This document shows, one piece after another, positions 42,740 through 52,993 of a DNA stretch of 64,000 bases. The notes below the pieces were generated by a model. It saw only the letters and a program-made list of their open reading frames with translations. It was not told the origin of the DNA and made no database searches. Source of the stretch: Athripsodes cinereus (lineage: Eukaryota > Arthropoda > Insecta > Trichoptera > Leptoceridae); contig OX388327.1 of NCBI GenBank assembly GCA_947579605.1, forward strand, positions 1,537,122 through 1,601,121. The letters are read 5' to 3'. The position numbers were made by a program, and so were the translations under genes. Numbering within the stretch: position 1 is the stretch's first letter; each line of letters begins with the position of its first letter.

Positions 42740-44590
42740 TCTACGTGGCTAAAAGTAATGAAAACCTCTTCCCACTGTAAAATATTTAGTTTGACATCCC
42801 ACACGGCCATATTTCAATAAAAAAATGGAAAGGTACCTACGTGGATAAAGCACTGAATATCTCTCCTCACTGTAAAATCTTGAAGTTTGACATCCCACAC
42901 GGCCATATTTCAATAAAAAAATGGAAAGGTACCTACGTGGATAAAGCACTGAAGATCTCTTCTCACTGTAAAATCTTGAAGTTTGACATCCCACACGGCC
43001 ATATTTCAATAAAAAAATGGGAAGGTACCTACGTGGGTAAAAGTAGTGAAAACCTTTTCCCCACTTTGAATTCTTACAGTTTGACATCCCACTCAGCCAT
43101 ATTTCAATAAAAAAATGGGTAGGTACCTACGTGGATAAAAGTACTGAAAACATCTTCTCACTGTAAAATCGTAATGTTTGACATCCCACACGGCCATATT
43201 TCACTAAAGAAAAATGGATAGGTACCTACGTGGATAAAAGTACTAAAATCCTCTTCCCACTGTAAAATCTTGAAGTTTGACATCCCACACGCCATATTTC
43301 AATAAAAAAAATGAGTAGGTACCTACGTGGGTAAAGTACTGAAAACCTTTTCCCCGCTACAAAATCTTGAAGTTTGACATCCCACACGGCCATATTTCAA
43401 TAAATAAATTGGGTAGGTACCTACGTAGATAAAAGTACTAAATTCCTCTTCCCACTGTAGAATCTTGACATCCCACACGGCCATATTTCAATAAATAAAA
43501 TGGGTAGGTACCTACGTAGATAAAAGTACTAAATTCCTCTTCCCACTGTAGAATCTTAAAGTTTGACATCCCACACGGCCATATTTCAATAAAAAAAATG
43601 GGTAGGTACCAACGTGGATAAAAGTACTGAAAACCTTTTCCCACTGTAAAATCTTGAAGTTTGACATCCCACACGGCCATATTTCAATAAATAAAATGGG
43701 TAGGTACCTACGTAGATAAAAGTACTGAATTCCTCTTCCCACTGTAGAATCTTAAAGTTTGACATCCCACACGGCCATATTTCAATAAATAAATTGGGTA
43801 GGTACCTACGTAGATAAAAGTACTAAATTCCTCTTCCCACTGTAGAATCTTGACATCCCACACGGCCATATTTCAATAAATAAAATGGGTAGGTACCTAC
43901 GTAGATAAAAGTACTAAATTCCTCTTCCCACTGTAGAATCTTAAAGTTTGACATCCCACACGGCCATATTTCAATAAAAAAAATGGGTAGGTACCAACGT
44001 GGATAAAAGTACTGAAAACCTTTTCCCACTGTAAAATCTTGAAGTTTGACATCCCACACGGCCATATTTCAATAAATAAAATGGGTAGGTACCTACGTAG
44101 ATAAAAGTACTGAATTCCTCTTCCCACTGTAGAATCTTAAAGTTTGACATCCCACACGGCCATATTTCAATAAATAAAATGGGTAGGTACCTACGTAGAT
44201 AAAAGTACTGAATTCCTCTTCCCACTGTCGAATCTTAAAGTTTGACATCCCACACGGCCATATTTCAATAAATAAAATGGATAGGTACCTATGTGGGTAA
44301 AAGTACTAAAAACCTCTTCCCACTGTAGAATCTTGAAGTTTGACATCCCACACGACCATATTTCAATAAATAAAATGGGTAGGTACCTACGTAGATAAAA
44401 GTACTAAATTCCTCATCCCACTGTAAAATCTTGAAGTTTGACATCCCACACGGCCATATTTCAATAAAAAAAATGGGTAGGTACCTATGTGGGTAAAAGT
44501 ACTAAAAACCTCTTCCCATTGTAAAATCTAGAAGTATGACACCTTTCACGACTATATATCATTAAAAAAATGGGTTGGTACCTACTTGGA
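42740..44590. repeat. Satellite, ~96-98 bp monomer, 19 copies, with higher-order block
   Basis: Nineteen monomers each contain gacatcccacacggccatat, ttcaataaa and the palindrome gtaggtacctac. Monomer starts are spaced 92-98 bp. A four-monomer block of 385 bp is duplicated: 43438-43822 and 43823-44207 are near identical and share a 92-bp monomer with the same short deletion before gacatccc. The edge monomers are more diverged. Reading frames through the array are by-products of the repeat length, not genes. Confidence 0.95.
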
Positions 44591-44599
44591 TAAAAGTCC

Positions 44600-45570
44600 T
44601 AAAAAAATATATGTATATATAGGTACCTATAAGGAAAACAGTTCTTAAAAAGGAACGAAATAATTAATGTTACCTAAATAGGCATTCCCTCCCTGTATTC
44701 CCAAAAGAAACCTTGATGTATGAATATACATTCTTAAGTATTATTTTCAAAGAAAATACCTTCATAAGATTTTTTTTAAAGACTCATGAAAATGTAAAAA
44801 ATAAACAAAATAAATACTACTCGTTGATTGAAAAAAATCTAGTACCTACCTATGTACTTATTGGAAAACTCATACCTACAATATTGTCTATGAATTTCAT
44901 AATTCCATTTTCACAATTATTTTTCTTTGTTTTTTTTCTCATGTTTCTCATTCAGTCTGTCATATGTGGTCTATGGAATTGAATGAAATATGCCGAAATT
45001 ATGCAATTCTAATTTACACAAATTAGAAGTTTTCATGATGTGCAAGCATGATGTTTTATAACCAAAATAATCTCCAAGCTTTTAGTTTCAGTTTTGTTGT
45101 ATTTTTTATCACTTCCATTTTGAAATTAATTCAATATAATGAAAATATTTTGTCTACAATTATAAAGTAAAAATAAATAAAAATACTAAGAAATAATAAA
45201 GTCCTTCAATTTTTTGAAGTCTGAGGCTTAAAAAACATTTCAAAATAAGTCAAGCTTTTTTCCTTCAAAGCGTAAAAGGAACATGAAAATAGAAGAATAA
45301 AACATACCTTCTCCTTTTTTGCAATTAAGATACTTTGCAATAATAATATAAATCATGTTACCTTCTTCCAAAAGCTAACCATATCAAAAAAATAATGGAT
45401 ACTTACCTATTTTTACTTAATTTTCTTTTCAACTACATATTTTATAAAACATATCATATTATTTTTATTATTATTATTAATTGGTTACGGCAATACACCC
45501 GATTCGAGTGATTTGTGCCACAAAACATATCATAGGAGAAGAGAAAGTTTTATTATGTTAATTCATTTAT
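44600..45570. other. Unassigned AT-rich sequence
   Basis: A hydrophobic 89-codon frame at 44713-44982 is low complexity and has no family resemblance. Nothing else was recognised. Confidence 0.35.
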
Positions 45571-45574
45571 TGCA

Positions 45575-45790
45575 TCAAACATTCATGAAACGACTCTTGA
45601 TCAACCTTTCAAGATTTTCTTGGAAACATAGAGAAGAGAATACAGCCTTTTCCGTCCAGTTTCTTTGCAACGATTGTTTCACTTCTTCCCACGACATTTC
45701 CAAAGTCATAATGTCGTTTTCATAGGAAGAGTATAATGTGAAAAAGAGGCATCTAGATAATCGCAACCCTTTCGCATGGAGTAACGGTAC
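45575..45790 (-). pseudogene. RTE-B LINE C-terminus, diverged
   Basis: The minus strand reads S-S-Y-E-N-D-I-M-T-L-E-M-S-W-E-E-V-K-Q, matching S-Y-D-N-D-I-R-A-Q-G-M-S-C-K-E-V-T-Q of the 23573 copy, then a degraded S-S-L-C segment. Confidence 0.65.
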
Positions 45791-45794
45791 ACCG

Positions 45795-46790
45795 TTTTTG
45801 TGTTTCTGCAAAAAAATAATAATGTTGACTCTTTCGTAACAAAAATATAAAGCAGGTATAATAGATTATAATTATTTAGATAGAAAACGTTAATTAATTC
45901 TCACCTAATGTTAAATGAAATATTGAACGTACTTTTTGACATATCGTTCATTGATCGCCATTTTGGAATGTTATAATGACACACATAATTGCCAGACGAA
46001 TAACATATTGTTTTTGGCTTTTCAATTAGCACGTGCTTAATATTTTTAAATTGGATTATTTACGCAAAAAATATTTTATGTGTTTATTTGCACGAAATTA
46101 AAAATATTTATAATGTTTTTATTTGCACGAACTTAAGAAAGTTCTAATTGTGCTTATTTTTTACAAATTAATCATAAATATTTATAGTACTTTTCATAAT
46201 TAATTTTGATATGGCAATATAATATGATACACAATTTTGGCGGTAAAGAGTATTTTCTTACCCTTTCAAACTCACGTAAAAAACGTATTTTTTATCTCAT
46301 TCACACTTTTTTTTTACACTCTTTTTTGCTGTTTTTCTCTTTTCTCAAAAAGAAAGTACGGCATTTAGTGGGTTTTTATTTCAAATAGATACCTCATCTT
46401 GTAATGGTCAGGTCAATGGAACGCAAATTCCTTGAAATGGGCGAGTATAGCCCGGTGAAAGTTAGTACGTAGTTTGAAAATCAGATTTATATAAATAGAT
46501 TATGCATAAACTTTTGAATAGCTACCTATCTACTCCCCAACTACAACACAAGTTTGTTTTATTACACACAACCATCATGGAAATAAATATACATACTAGA
46601 CGTAATAGAAGTACAATGGGTGTTTTAGAATAAGAAATATGTGGTCGATCTAATGATGAAATTTACTTATCTTGCGGTTAATGCGAAACTAAAATTGATA
46701 TTGCGTTAATCTAAAAAGCTTTTTTAAAACAACATCTCCCATAAAAGGGTAACAAGCAGATAAACTGTATTATGCTATAAAATTATTTAA
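45795..46790. other. Unassigned AT-rich sequence
   Basis: Nothing recognised except a possible SINE-C scrap at 46735-46775. Confidence 0.35.
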
Positions 46791-46799
46791 TGATTTGCA

Positions 46800-46990
46800 T
46801 GTTCGTGTTGATATTTTCAATATAACATTCAATGACTTTATCGCCAGGGTAATCACTCTTCATTGACTTTTTCTGTCTTACTTTTTTTGAATTGTTTTTG
46901 GTTTTTTCCTGTTAAGATCGCCTTGGCCAAAGGCTGTTATGGTCTCAGTGCAGGGTGGCATTTTTAAGATAATAATAATTAAAATAACAA
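46800..46990 (+). mobile_element. LINE 3' end related to 51080-51310
   Basis: It encodes V-D-I-F-N-I-T-F-N-D-F-I-A-R-V, parallel to V-D-I-F-N-V-T-Y-A-E-L-I-R-K-I at 51145-51190, followed by the shared atcgccttggccaaaggctg and a TAA tail. Confidence 0.6.
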
Positions 46991-47352
46991 TAATAAATTT
47001 CGTTTTACGCACCTCATCTAGTTATTTAGAGATCAGTGGCATCGAATAAAACTACAATACCTAGACATAACTTGAACATAAAAACAATGATAAACTTTTT
47101 GAAATTTATAGCTTTGCAACCAACGGTTATTGGTGGAATTACATCAGCCTACCCTTTTTGATGAAATATTTTACAGTCATCATAAATTATTATATATTTT
47201 ATGTCTATTTTGATAGTTAAAAGTTATGATTCAACAAAAGTGTTTATTAATTTTGAAATGCTTTGGATAATGAATTTTTTACAATAAACGTAATTATGTT
47301 CTGTTCTGTCCAGTTCCATAACCCAAAAAAAGATTTTTCTATTTAATTGAAA

Positions 47353-47545
47353 TTATCCCGGAGTCTGCAAAGGTTCGGGCCTCCCTCTTTCACAATACAC
47401 CGTTCCTTTGGCAACGACATCAAAGCGCAGGGAATGTCATGGGAAGAGGTGGCGTGATTGGCACAGAGACGCTCTGAATGGAGGAGGCTGGTTTCTACCC
47501 TATGCCCCCGAGAGGAGCGTTGAGAGCGATGATGATGATGATTCC
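47353..47545 (+). pseudogene. RTE-B LINE C-terminus, (GAT)n tail
   Basis: The segment ctccctctttcacaatacac through gagaggagcgttgag and gatgatgatgat is the end of RTE-B. The upstream part of the protein is missing and the frame is broken. Confidence 0.75.
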
Positions 47546-47569
47546 TGAGAATGAAGGCAATAAAGTAGA

Positions 47570-47665
47570 CACAAGCTTTTAGTAGCTTACTGTGAAAGGT
47601 GTATAAGGTTGTATTTGGGTTCATAACAAAACCCAGATATATCTTTTTTTTTAAAAAAAAAAAAA
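47570..47665 (+). mobile_element. SINE-B 3' half
   Basis: It has acaagcttttagtagcttac, tgaaaggtgtataaggttgt and cccagatatatct, then an A-rich tail. The tRNA head is missing. Confidence 0.75.
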
Positions 47666-47689
47666 AAAGCACAATGTATCATCGGTTAC

Positions 47690-47810
47690 CGGTAAGAGGC
47701 CAAGACGGAAGGCCAAAGCGCAGATGGCGTGAATTAGTAAGGCAAGACATGCAGAACTGCGATGTTTCCCATGAGGATGGACTCGACAGAACCAAAAAAT
47801 TATCTTTATA
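47690..47810 (+). pseudogene. RTE-type LINE C-terminal scrap
   Basis: It translates as L-P-V-R-G-Q-D-G-R-P-K-R-R-W-R-E-L-V-R-Q-D-M. The G-R-P-K-x-R-W motif marks an RTE tail of a family different from the others here. Confidence 0.6.
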
Positions 47811-47981
47811 AAACTATTGAAACTAAAAACAATGTATTAAAATTTTGCTATTTAGAATCATTATTAAATAATTTTTGAATTTTTAAAAAATGAGACGAGC
47901 GCCATCCACCGACCACCGATCCATTTTATTTTTTTTATTTATTCCAAAATAGTATCTCGTACAAACAAACATAAAGAAAAC

Positions 47982-48125
47982 TATGTAATTTGAAACAAGT
48001 GTTTCTTTCTACTTTTGATTATTTCCAGAGAGACGTCTTTCTGGAAATAATCAATAGTAGAAAGAAACACTTGTTTCAAATTACATAATTACGGAATTCT
48101 ACTACATGTGCACCGACACAATTAA
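47982..48125. mobile_element. Foldback MITE-E, 47-bp arms
   Basis: Arms 47982-48028 and 48041-48087 (tatgtaatttgaaacaagtg...) are inverted with 12 bp between them, followed by gaattctactacatgtgcac. The same modules appear at 3448-3520 and 34615-34705. Confidence 0.8.
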
Positions 48126-48129
48126 TAAA

Positions 48130-48400
48130 TAAAGAAAAACATTATGGAATTTATTGCCCCACTAGACTAAAATCTATACTGGGGCAATACTAAGACAAAA
48201 ATACAACTCTTTAATATACACTTGAATACTTTGAATCAAAACAATTAAAAATAATAAAAATAGCACGTCATAGTACGTCAAATCATTTAGTACGTGCGAG
48301 TTGGATTAACGTAAGAGTTGGTAAGTTATTGTATTATGTTCGTCAGATCTCTCTCAAACTCCCTTCTGCCCCTCTCCATGAGCCATTTCGTCACCAACTT
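48130..48400. other. Unassigned sequence
   Basis: Nothing recognised. Confidence 0.35.
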
Positions 48401-48402
48401 GT

Positions 48403-48520
48403 TCAAGTTTTTCCCATTTGCTTGCGAACATAGTCTTCTTCCCCTTGTCCCCCTTGGGTCAGGGGCCCATTAAGCCTAGGCACCTCCTCCAGAGCACCTC
48501 CTAGGCACCTCCTCCACCAT
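48403..48520 (-). mobile_element. RTE-D LINE 3' end, part 1
   Basis: The segment cttccccttgtcccccttgg...cattaagcctaggcacctc is the reverse of the 3' end seen at 57185-57265. The copy is interrupted by SINE-C and resumes at 48776. Confidence 0.7.
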
Positions 48521-48775
48521 ATTCCGTGGAGCACCCGGTAAAGAATTGGTCTCCCACTCTTCTGCGTAAGTTTTCGAGTGTCCTGTAAAAGGCAGGTGTT
48601 CGAAAAAATTAAGACATTGTACATCTCAAATTCAGCGATGAGGTTTGCCACCCATCCTGAATGTCTTGATTTTATATTGGCACGAAGAGGACAGTTTGCA
48701 TGTTTCTTACATGCAGCTGATCTGCTGGCTACCCCACTTGTGGGATATGCCGTGATGGTATAGTAGTGTATAGTT
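48521..48775 (+). mobile_element. SINE-C, best full-length copy
   Basis: It runs ttccgtggagcacccggtaa to gatggtatagtagtgtatag. An A-box-like tggagcacccgg at 48527-48538 and a B-box-like ttttcgagtgtcc at 48571-48583 suggest a degenerate pol III promoter. The final 45 bases (ggctaccccacttgtgggat, atgccgtgatggtatag) parallel the RTE-A 3' end (cctaccccacttgggatacg, gcgtgagggtatag). It is inserted in an RTE-D remnant. cctcctcca occurs on both sides. Confidence 0.85.
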
Positions 48776-48955
48776 CCTCCTCCAGAGATCCCTGTCCACC
48801 GCTGCTTCCAGGACCTCTGGCCACTCCAAACCAAGCCTGTCAACACAAATGTTTGACATCTGACTTTGCCAGCTTCTTCTAGGGCAGCCCACCGGTCTTC
48901 TGCCCTCTCCCACAGCCTCCAAAGATCTAAGAGGTAGTCTGTCTTCTGGCAAACA
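48776..48955 (-). mobile_element. RTE-D LINE C-terminus, part 2
   Basis: The minus strand reads G-C-P-R-R-S-W-Q-S-Q-M-S-N-I-C-V-D-R-L-G, then W-P-E-V-L-E-A-A-V-D-R-D-L-W-R. It is the C-terminal tail of another RTE lineage, with a second copy at 57110-57275. Confidence 0.75.
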
Positions 48956-49230
48956 TACATGAATATGGAATTTTCAAAAATAAATATCAATAAAATATTA
49001 ACACGTCTCTTATGTATTTATTTATTGGTTTATTGATAATATAATAAAATGTTATTTTATTATCCGCATATAAACAATAAATTTCTGCTTAACTCAGTTC
49101 AGAAAAGTATTACGAGAAAGCAAAACAATAAGGCATAAACAAAAAGAGCAAAATAATAAGCTTTCGTTCACCTGTGAAATATTCAACAATATTTACGGCT
49201 TATAGACTTATGAAGTTGCTGTGCGTAAAA

Positions 49231-49589
49231 TCTATATAAAATTGTTTGTTTGTGTTGTTTGCTATCATACTCCTCCGGAACGGCTGGACCGATTTTGATG
49301 TAATTTTGTGTGCTTATCGGGTAGGTCTGTGAAATGCTTAACATCTATTTTTCATACCCCTAAAAGTTAAGGGTGGCCCACCGTAATTTTTTTTGGATTT
49401 TTTTTATGGTGAGGCATTAAAAAATATATACAGCCCTTAATTTTCACTCTTCTACCATCAACCTCTATTTTTTAATAGCTATATATGTAAGTTATTCAAT
49501 AATTTTCCGGTTGATATAATATAATGTATATAGCAAATAAGTAATGTATGTATTGTATATGGCAAAACAACGTTTGCCGGGTCAGCTAG
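49231..49589 (+). mobile_element. Non-autonomous Helitron
   Basis: It starts tctatataaaattgtttgtt after an A and ends gccgggtcagctag before a T. The body has ctcctccggaacggctggac and cctaaaagttaagggtggcc. It has no Rep/helicase gene. The sister copy is at 24201-24690. These ends are widespread in Lepidoptera. Confidence 0.85.
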
Positions 49590-50095
49590 TAAAAATATAC
49601 CTAATATTCGCAATACAATTTGCAGAGATGTGAAAATATTTACAGAAAATGTTCAAATAAGTTTAGGTGCGTATAAATAAATGTAATCTACATTTGCCTT
49701 TTAAGATCCTCGTGTCAATTTTTTATCTCTCTTCATTAAAAAGACTCGTGATAATCTTGGACTTTAAATCGGATTTAACGAGTCAAAATCCTAGTGCTGA
49801 CCTTCACTGACTCCTCGTATGTTGCAGAAATTAAACTTTTATTTAAGACGTCCAAATATAGTATACAGTTCAGAACAGAGTTTAATAGTAATGTTTCAAA
49901 AGGTGCGCTTACCGCACAAGAAAAATTATTAAAGAATTAAAGAACACTAGATATATCTCAAAAAAACCCATAGCTTTCTAATAGAAGATTTGCGTGGTCT
50001 ATTTTTCAATCGAATATTTATTACCTGAGATAAACTAATGAGATAAACTATCATCCCCCAGATGGAATCAGTAATTTCCCGGTCAAAAATATAAC
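49590..50095. other. Unassigned sequence
   Basis: Nothing recognised. Confidence 0.35.
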
Positions 50096-50099
50096 TGCT

Positions 50100-50292
50100 C
50101 TTTTCTGTGGGTTTTCGAATGTCTTGCAAAAGACAGAGTTCATAAACATCACGCTTTATCACAATTTATATCTTCAATTCGATGGTGAAGTATATTACCC
50201 ATCCTGTATGCCTTAACTTTTCATAGCATGGAGAAGACGATTGTGTGTGTTTATTACACGCATTTGGTCCACCAGCTACTAAACTTGTTGGA
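50100..50292 (+). mobile_element. Old SINE-C copy
   Basis: It retains ttttcgaatgtcttgcaaaa, cgatggtgaagtatattacc, tagcatggagaagacga and acgcatttggtccacc in the correct order. Confidence 0.6.
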
Positions 50293-50294
50293 TG

Positions 50295-50770
50295 AAATGG
50301 ATGAAAATAAACTAATCCAAGTATAAAGCTAGTTTGAAATAAAAACTCCCGGCGCAAACATTTTTTCATACTCAAAAGTAATATTTCTCAATTTATTTAA
50401 ACTCGTATCAACACGTTTCAAATTTCTTATTCTTATTGTAGAAAAAGTTAGTTTAGAAGGCAATAGTTGTTGTACATAAAGATATTCTACAGACACGTAA
50501 AGTAATCCACTTAAAAATTATATTACATAATATATCCCTTACAAAAATTGTATTATACAAACATACATAAACGTGTTGTGTGTTACATGCAAATACTAAC
50601 CTAGTCCAAAAAATATATTAATTTCAATTGTGTGGATGGAAAAATTTCCAGTATCTTGTTAAAGGCAGAGGTTCGTTAAACGTCACATAACACAAAAGGC
50701 TTACAAATCGCTGGGTTTTTTGCTGAGACACTCCAACCACTTTCAAAATCCAAACACGTTGAGGCTTTTG
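50295..50770. other. Unassigned; one SINE-C scrap
   Basis: The segment 50645-50710 (agtatcttgttaaaggcaga, ggttcgttaaacgtc) may be a very diverged SINE-C. The rest is unrecognised. Confidence 0.35.
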
Positions 50771-50775
50771 TATGA

Positions 50776-51085
50776 GTCATTATTTCGGAGTGTTCTGGAG
50801 TCAGGTTCATATTTAATCTATTAATATATTAAATATGAACCTGAAAATTTCAATATATATAAATGTACTCGATGCATATGGACGTTCTCGGTATCACGAT
50901 TTTATTTTTACCAGCCTCAAAGCCGAACAAACATATTGGCAGAATCATTATTTCGGAGTGTTCTGGAGTCAGGTTCATATTTAATCCAATAATACTAGAA
51001 AATTGCATATATATGTTCCCGATGCATATGGACGTTTTCGGTATCACGATTTTTTTTTACCAGCCTCAAAGCCGAACAAACAAAA
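50776..51085 (+). repeat. Tandem duplication, ~167-bp unit
   Basis: tcattatttcggagtgttct, gatgcatatggacgtt and accagcctcaaagccgaaca occur twice, with starts near 50777 and 50944. The first unit has an extra palindrome (ttcatatttaat...attaaatatgaa). The right unit runs into the LINE C-terminus. Confidence 0.8.
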
Positions 51086-51310
51086 TATTGTCAAACTCCC
51101 CAGTGGGAAGAGCTATTCAAATGTTTAATGGTCTGGCTGGAGAGGTTGATATCTTTAACGTGACGTATGCAGAATTAATAAGAAAAATCGAGGATATATT
51201 GTAGTTGTGTTATCGTTTGGATAATGTTTAAAGTTTTCTTCTGAGATCGCATTGGCCTTCAGCTGTAATGATCCTTGTAAGAATCGTCTTATTGTCAGTA
51301 ATAATAATAA
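51060..51310 (+). mobile_element. Jockey-group LINE C-terminus with (TAA)n tail
   Basis: It encodes R-T-N-K-I-L-S-N-S-P-V-G-R-A-I-Q-M-F-N-G-L, then V-D-I-F-N-V-T-Y, with a stop at 51202-51204. The R-T-N...N-S-P-x-x-R pattern is shared with the LINE at 10421. The 3'UTR (gcattggccttcagctgtaa) ends in TAA repeats. A reversed copy is at 16711-16880. Confidence 0.7.
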
Positions 51311-51314
51311 TTAG

Positions 51315-51830
51315 AAAATTTATAGTGCGTCATTTTGTGGAATAAATTCACTTCAAGAGCGCTATTTAATATATATATTACGATAGGAATCTATGGTTCA
51401 ATCGCAAGATATTTATCACTTGCAAGATATAGAAGAGTATAAGGTGTTCCGACACTTACGAATCGGCTTTGGTGTAATAAAATAAATAATATTGGTCAAC
51501 CGGTTGAAAAAGCGAATGGAATATTAAGACCAAAATAATACACATTTTATATAAATTTTGTATATTCATATTTGTATATTTAGTTATTTTGATTCTTGAT
51601 CGTTTGAAAATAGACGATAGAGAATATTTCATAAGTAGAATAAAAAGAGGTATTATTAAGAAGTCGAAAAAGTCCCAAACTTTAACCCTTATCGCTTTTG
51701 CGTATATAAACTTATTTTCTCTTTTTACCCAAAATATCCTAAAGAGTTAACAATGATAAAAAATGTTTATATCCAGAAAAAAAAATTCAGGTACTTACTC
51801 GTGTATGTATTATATTCTATGACGTCACAA
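51315..51830. other. Unassigned sequence
   Basis: Nothing recognised apart from a short cttcaagagcgct motif near 51351. Confidence 0.35.
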
Positions 51831-51835
51831 GTCAT

Positions 51836-52380
51836 AAGTAATGGGACGCATACGCTACACGTGTCCAAACCATCGCAACTTATTAACACGTATTCTATCC
51901 ACATGAGTAATGGGACGCATACGCTACACGTGTCCAAACCATCGCAACTTATAAACACGTATTCTATCCACATGAGTAATGGGACGCATACGCTACACGT
52001 GTCCAAACCATCGCAACTTATAAACACGTATTCTATCCACATGAGTAATGGGACGCATACGCTACACGTGTCCAAGCCATCGCAACTTATAAACACGTAT
52101 TCTATCCACATGAGTAACGGGACGCATACGCTACACGTGTCCAAACCATCGCAACTTATAAACACGTATTCTATCCACATGAGTAATGGGACGCATACGC
52201 TACACGTGTCCAAACCATCGCAACTTATAAACACGTATTCTATCCACATGAGTAACGGGACGCATACGCTACACGTGTCCAAACCATCGCAACTTATTTA
52301 CATAAATACGCATTCTATCCACATGAGTAATGGGACGCATACGCTACACGTTTCCAAACCATCATAACTTATTTACACGC
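51836..52380 (-). repeat. 69-bp minisatellite derived from an RTE-A copy
   Basis: About 7.5 units of 69 bp, each with gggacgcatacgctacacgt, gtccaaaccatcgcaactta and acacgtattctatccacatg. The latter two blocks match RTE-A in reverse (segment M-R-V-N-K-L-R-W-F-G-H-V). Because 69 is a multiple of 3, both strands read as repetitive 23-residue peptides; these are artefacts of the period. The last unit has a 6-bp insertion near 52297-52305. Confidence 0.9.
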
Positions 52381-52545
52381 ATTCTATTATTCTATCATTC
52401 GCTCATTCTTCTAATATCCTCATTCCTTACTCTATCACGCAACGTTTTACCAAACATTCCTCGGTAATCGCATTTCCTCAGCATTTATTTTACTTTCATC
52501 CATCTTCAATCACGTCCTAATTTCGCTAGCATACATTATTTTAAT
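52381..52545 (-). mobile_element. RTE-A remnant adjoining the minisatellite
   Basis: The segment cattcgctcattcttctaat, atcctcattccttactct and aacgttttaccaaacattcc continue the RTE-A sequence in reverse, showing that the array arose inside this copy. Confidence 0.8.
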
Positions 52546-52599
52546 TGTTTTAATGTGGTTTTCAAATCTGCGTGAGTGAAGATCTTTAATATATTATGA

Positions 52600-52890
52600 C
52601 TCAATGGACATCTCGTCTGAACAACCAACAGCTTGCGTAAACTCTTTTGATGGGAACCTGAAAAGATGTTCTGATGCTTACGAATCGGCTTCGGCAGGTT
52701 TTAGTGGACTTTCTCGTTCGCCAATTTCTGCTAGAAACCATAATATTGTGTTATTTAAAATAAATCGCGTCTCGAAGATAATCTCACCCTCTGTAGATAT
52801 ATTAATTGTATGACCGTATTTGATTTAAATGTATTCTTGTATAAATTTGCTTAAAAACAATGTATAGTAAAGAGTAAATATATAAATAAT
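52600..52890 (+). mobile_element. LINE 3' end
   Basis: The segment gatgcttacgaatcggcttc is followed by aatctcaccctctgtagata and an AT-rich tail. It shares its 3' part with 950-1100. Confidence 0.45.
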
Positions 52891-52923
52891 ATTAGAGATT
52901 TATAGAGCATGCTCAACACAGAT

Positions 52924-52992
52924 ATCGAACATGATTTATTTTATTTGATGAACGAACATGATTTATTTTATTTGATGACGAACATGATTTAT
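52924..52992 (+). repeat. Triplicated ~27-bp motif
   Basis: cgaacatgatttattttatt and tgatga occur two and a half times just before the RTE-A copy. Confidence 0.8.
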
Positions 52993-52993
52993 T

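Noticed and set aside
42749..44225. Several 76-112 codon frames on the minus strand with repeated Y-L-L-K-Y-G-R-V-G-C
   Set aside because: They are translations of the ~97-bp satellite. Frames break wherever monomer length changes.
42740..44590. CRISPR-like array
   Set aside because: Repeats are directly adjacent variable satellite monomers with no unique spacers, in eukaryotic DNA with no cas genes.
44713..44982. Hydrophobic 89-codon frame, possible membrane protein
   Set aside because: Low-complexity AT-rich DNA gives F/I/L/K-rich translations by chance, and there is no splice, promoter or homology cue.
51753..52367. 204-codon frame of repeating 23-residue units, and a 171-codon frame on the other strand
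   Set aside because: Both follow from a 69-bp tandem repeat derived from RTE-A. No promoter or conserved protein is indicated.
52604..52813. 69-codon plus-strand frame
   Set aside because: Its 3' half coincides with a repeated LINE 3' end (aatctcaccctctgtagata), so it is not an independent gene.
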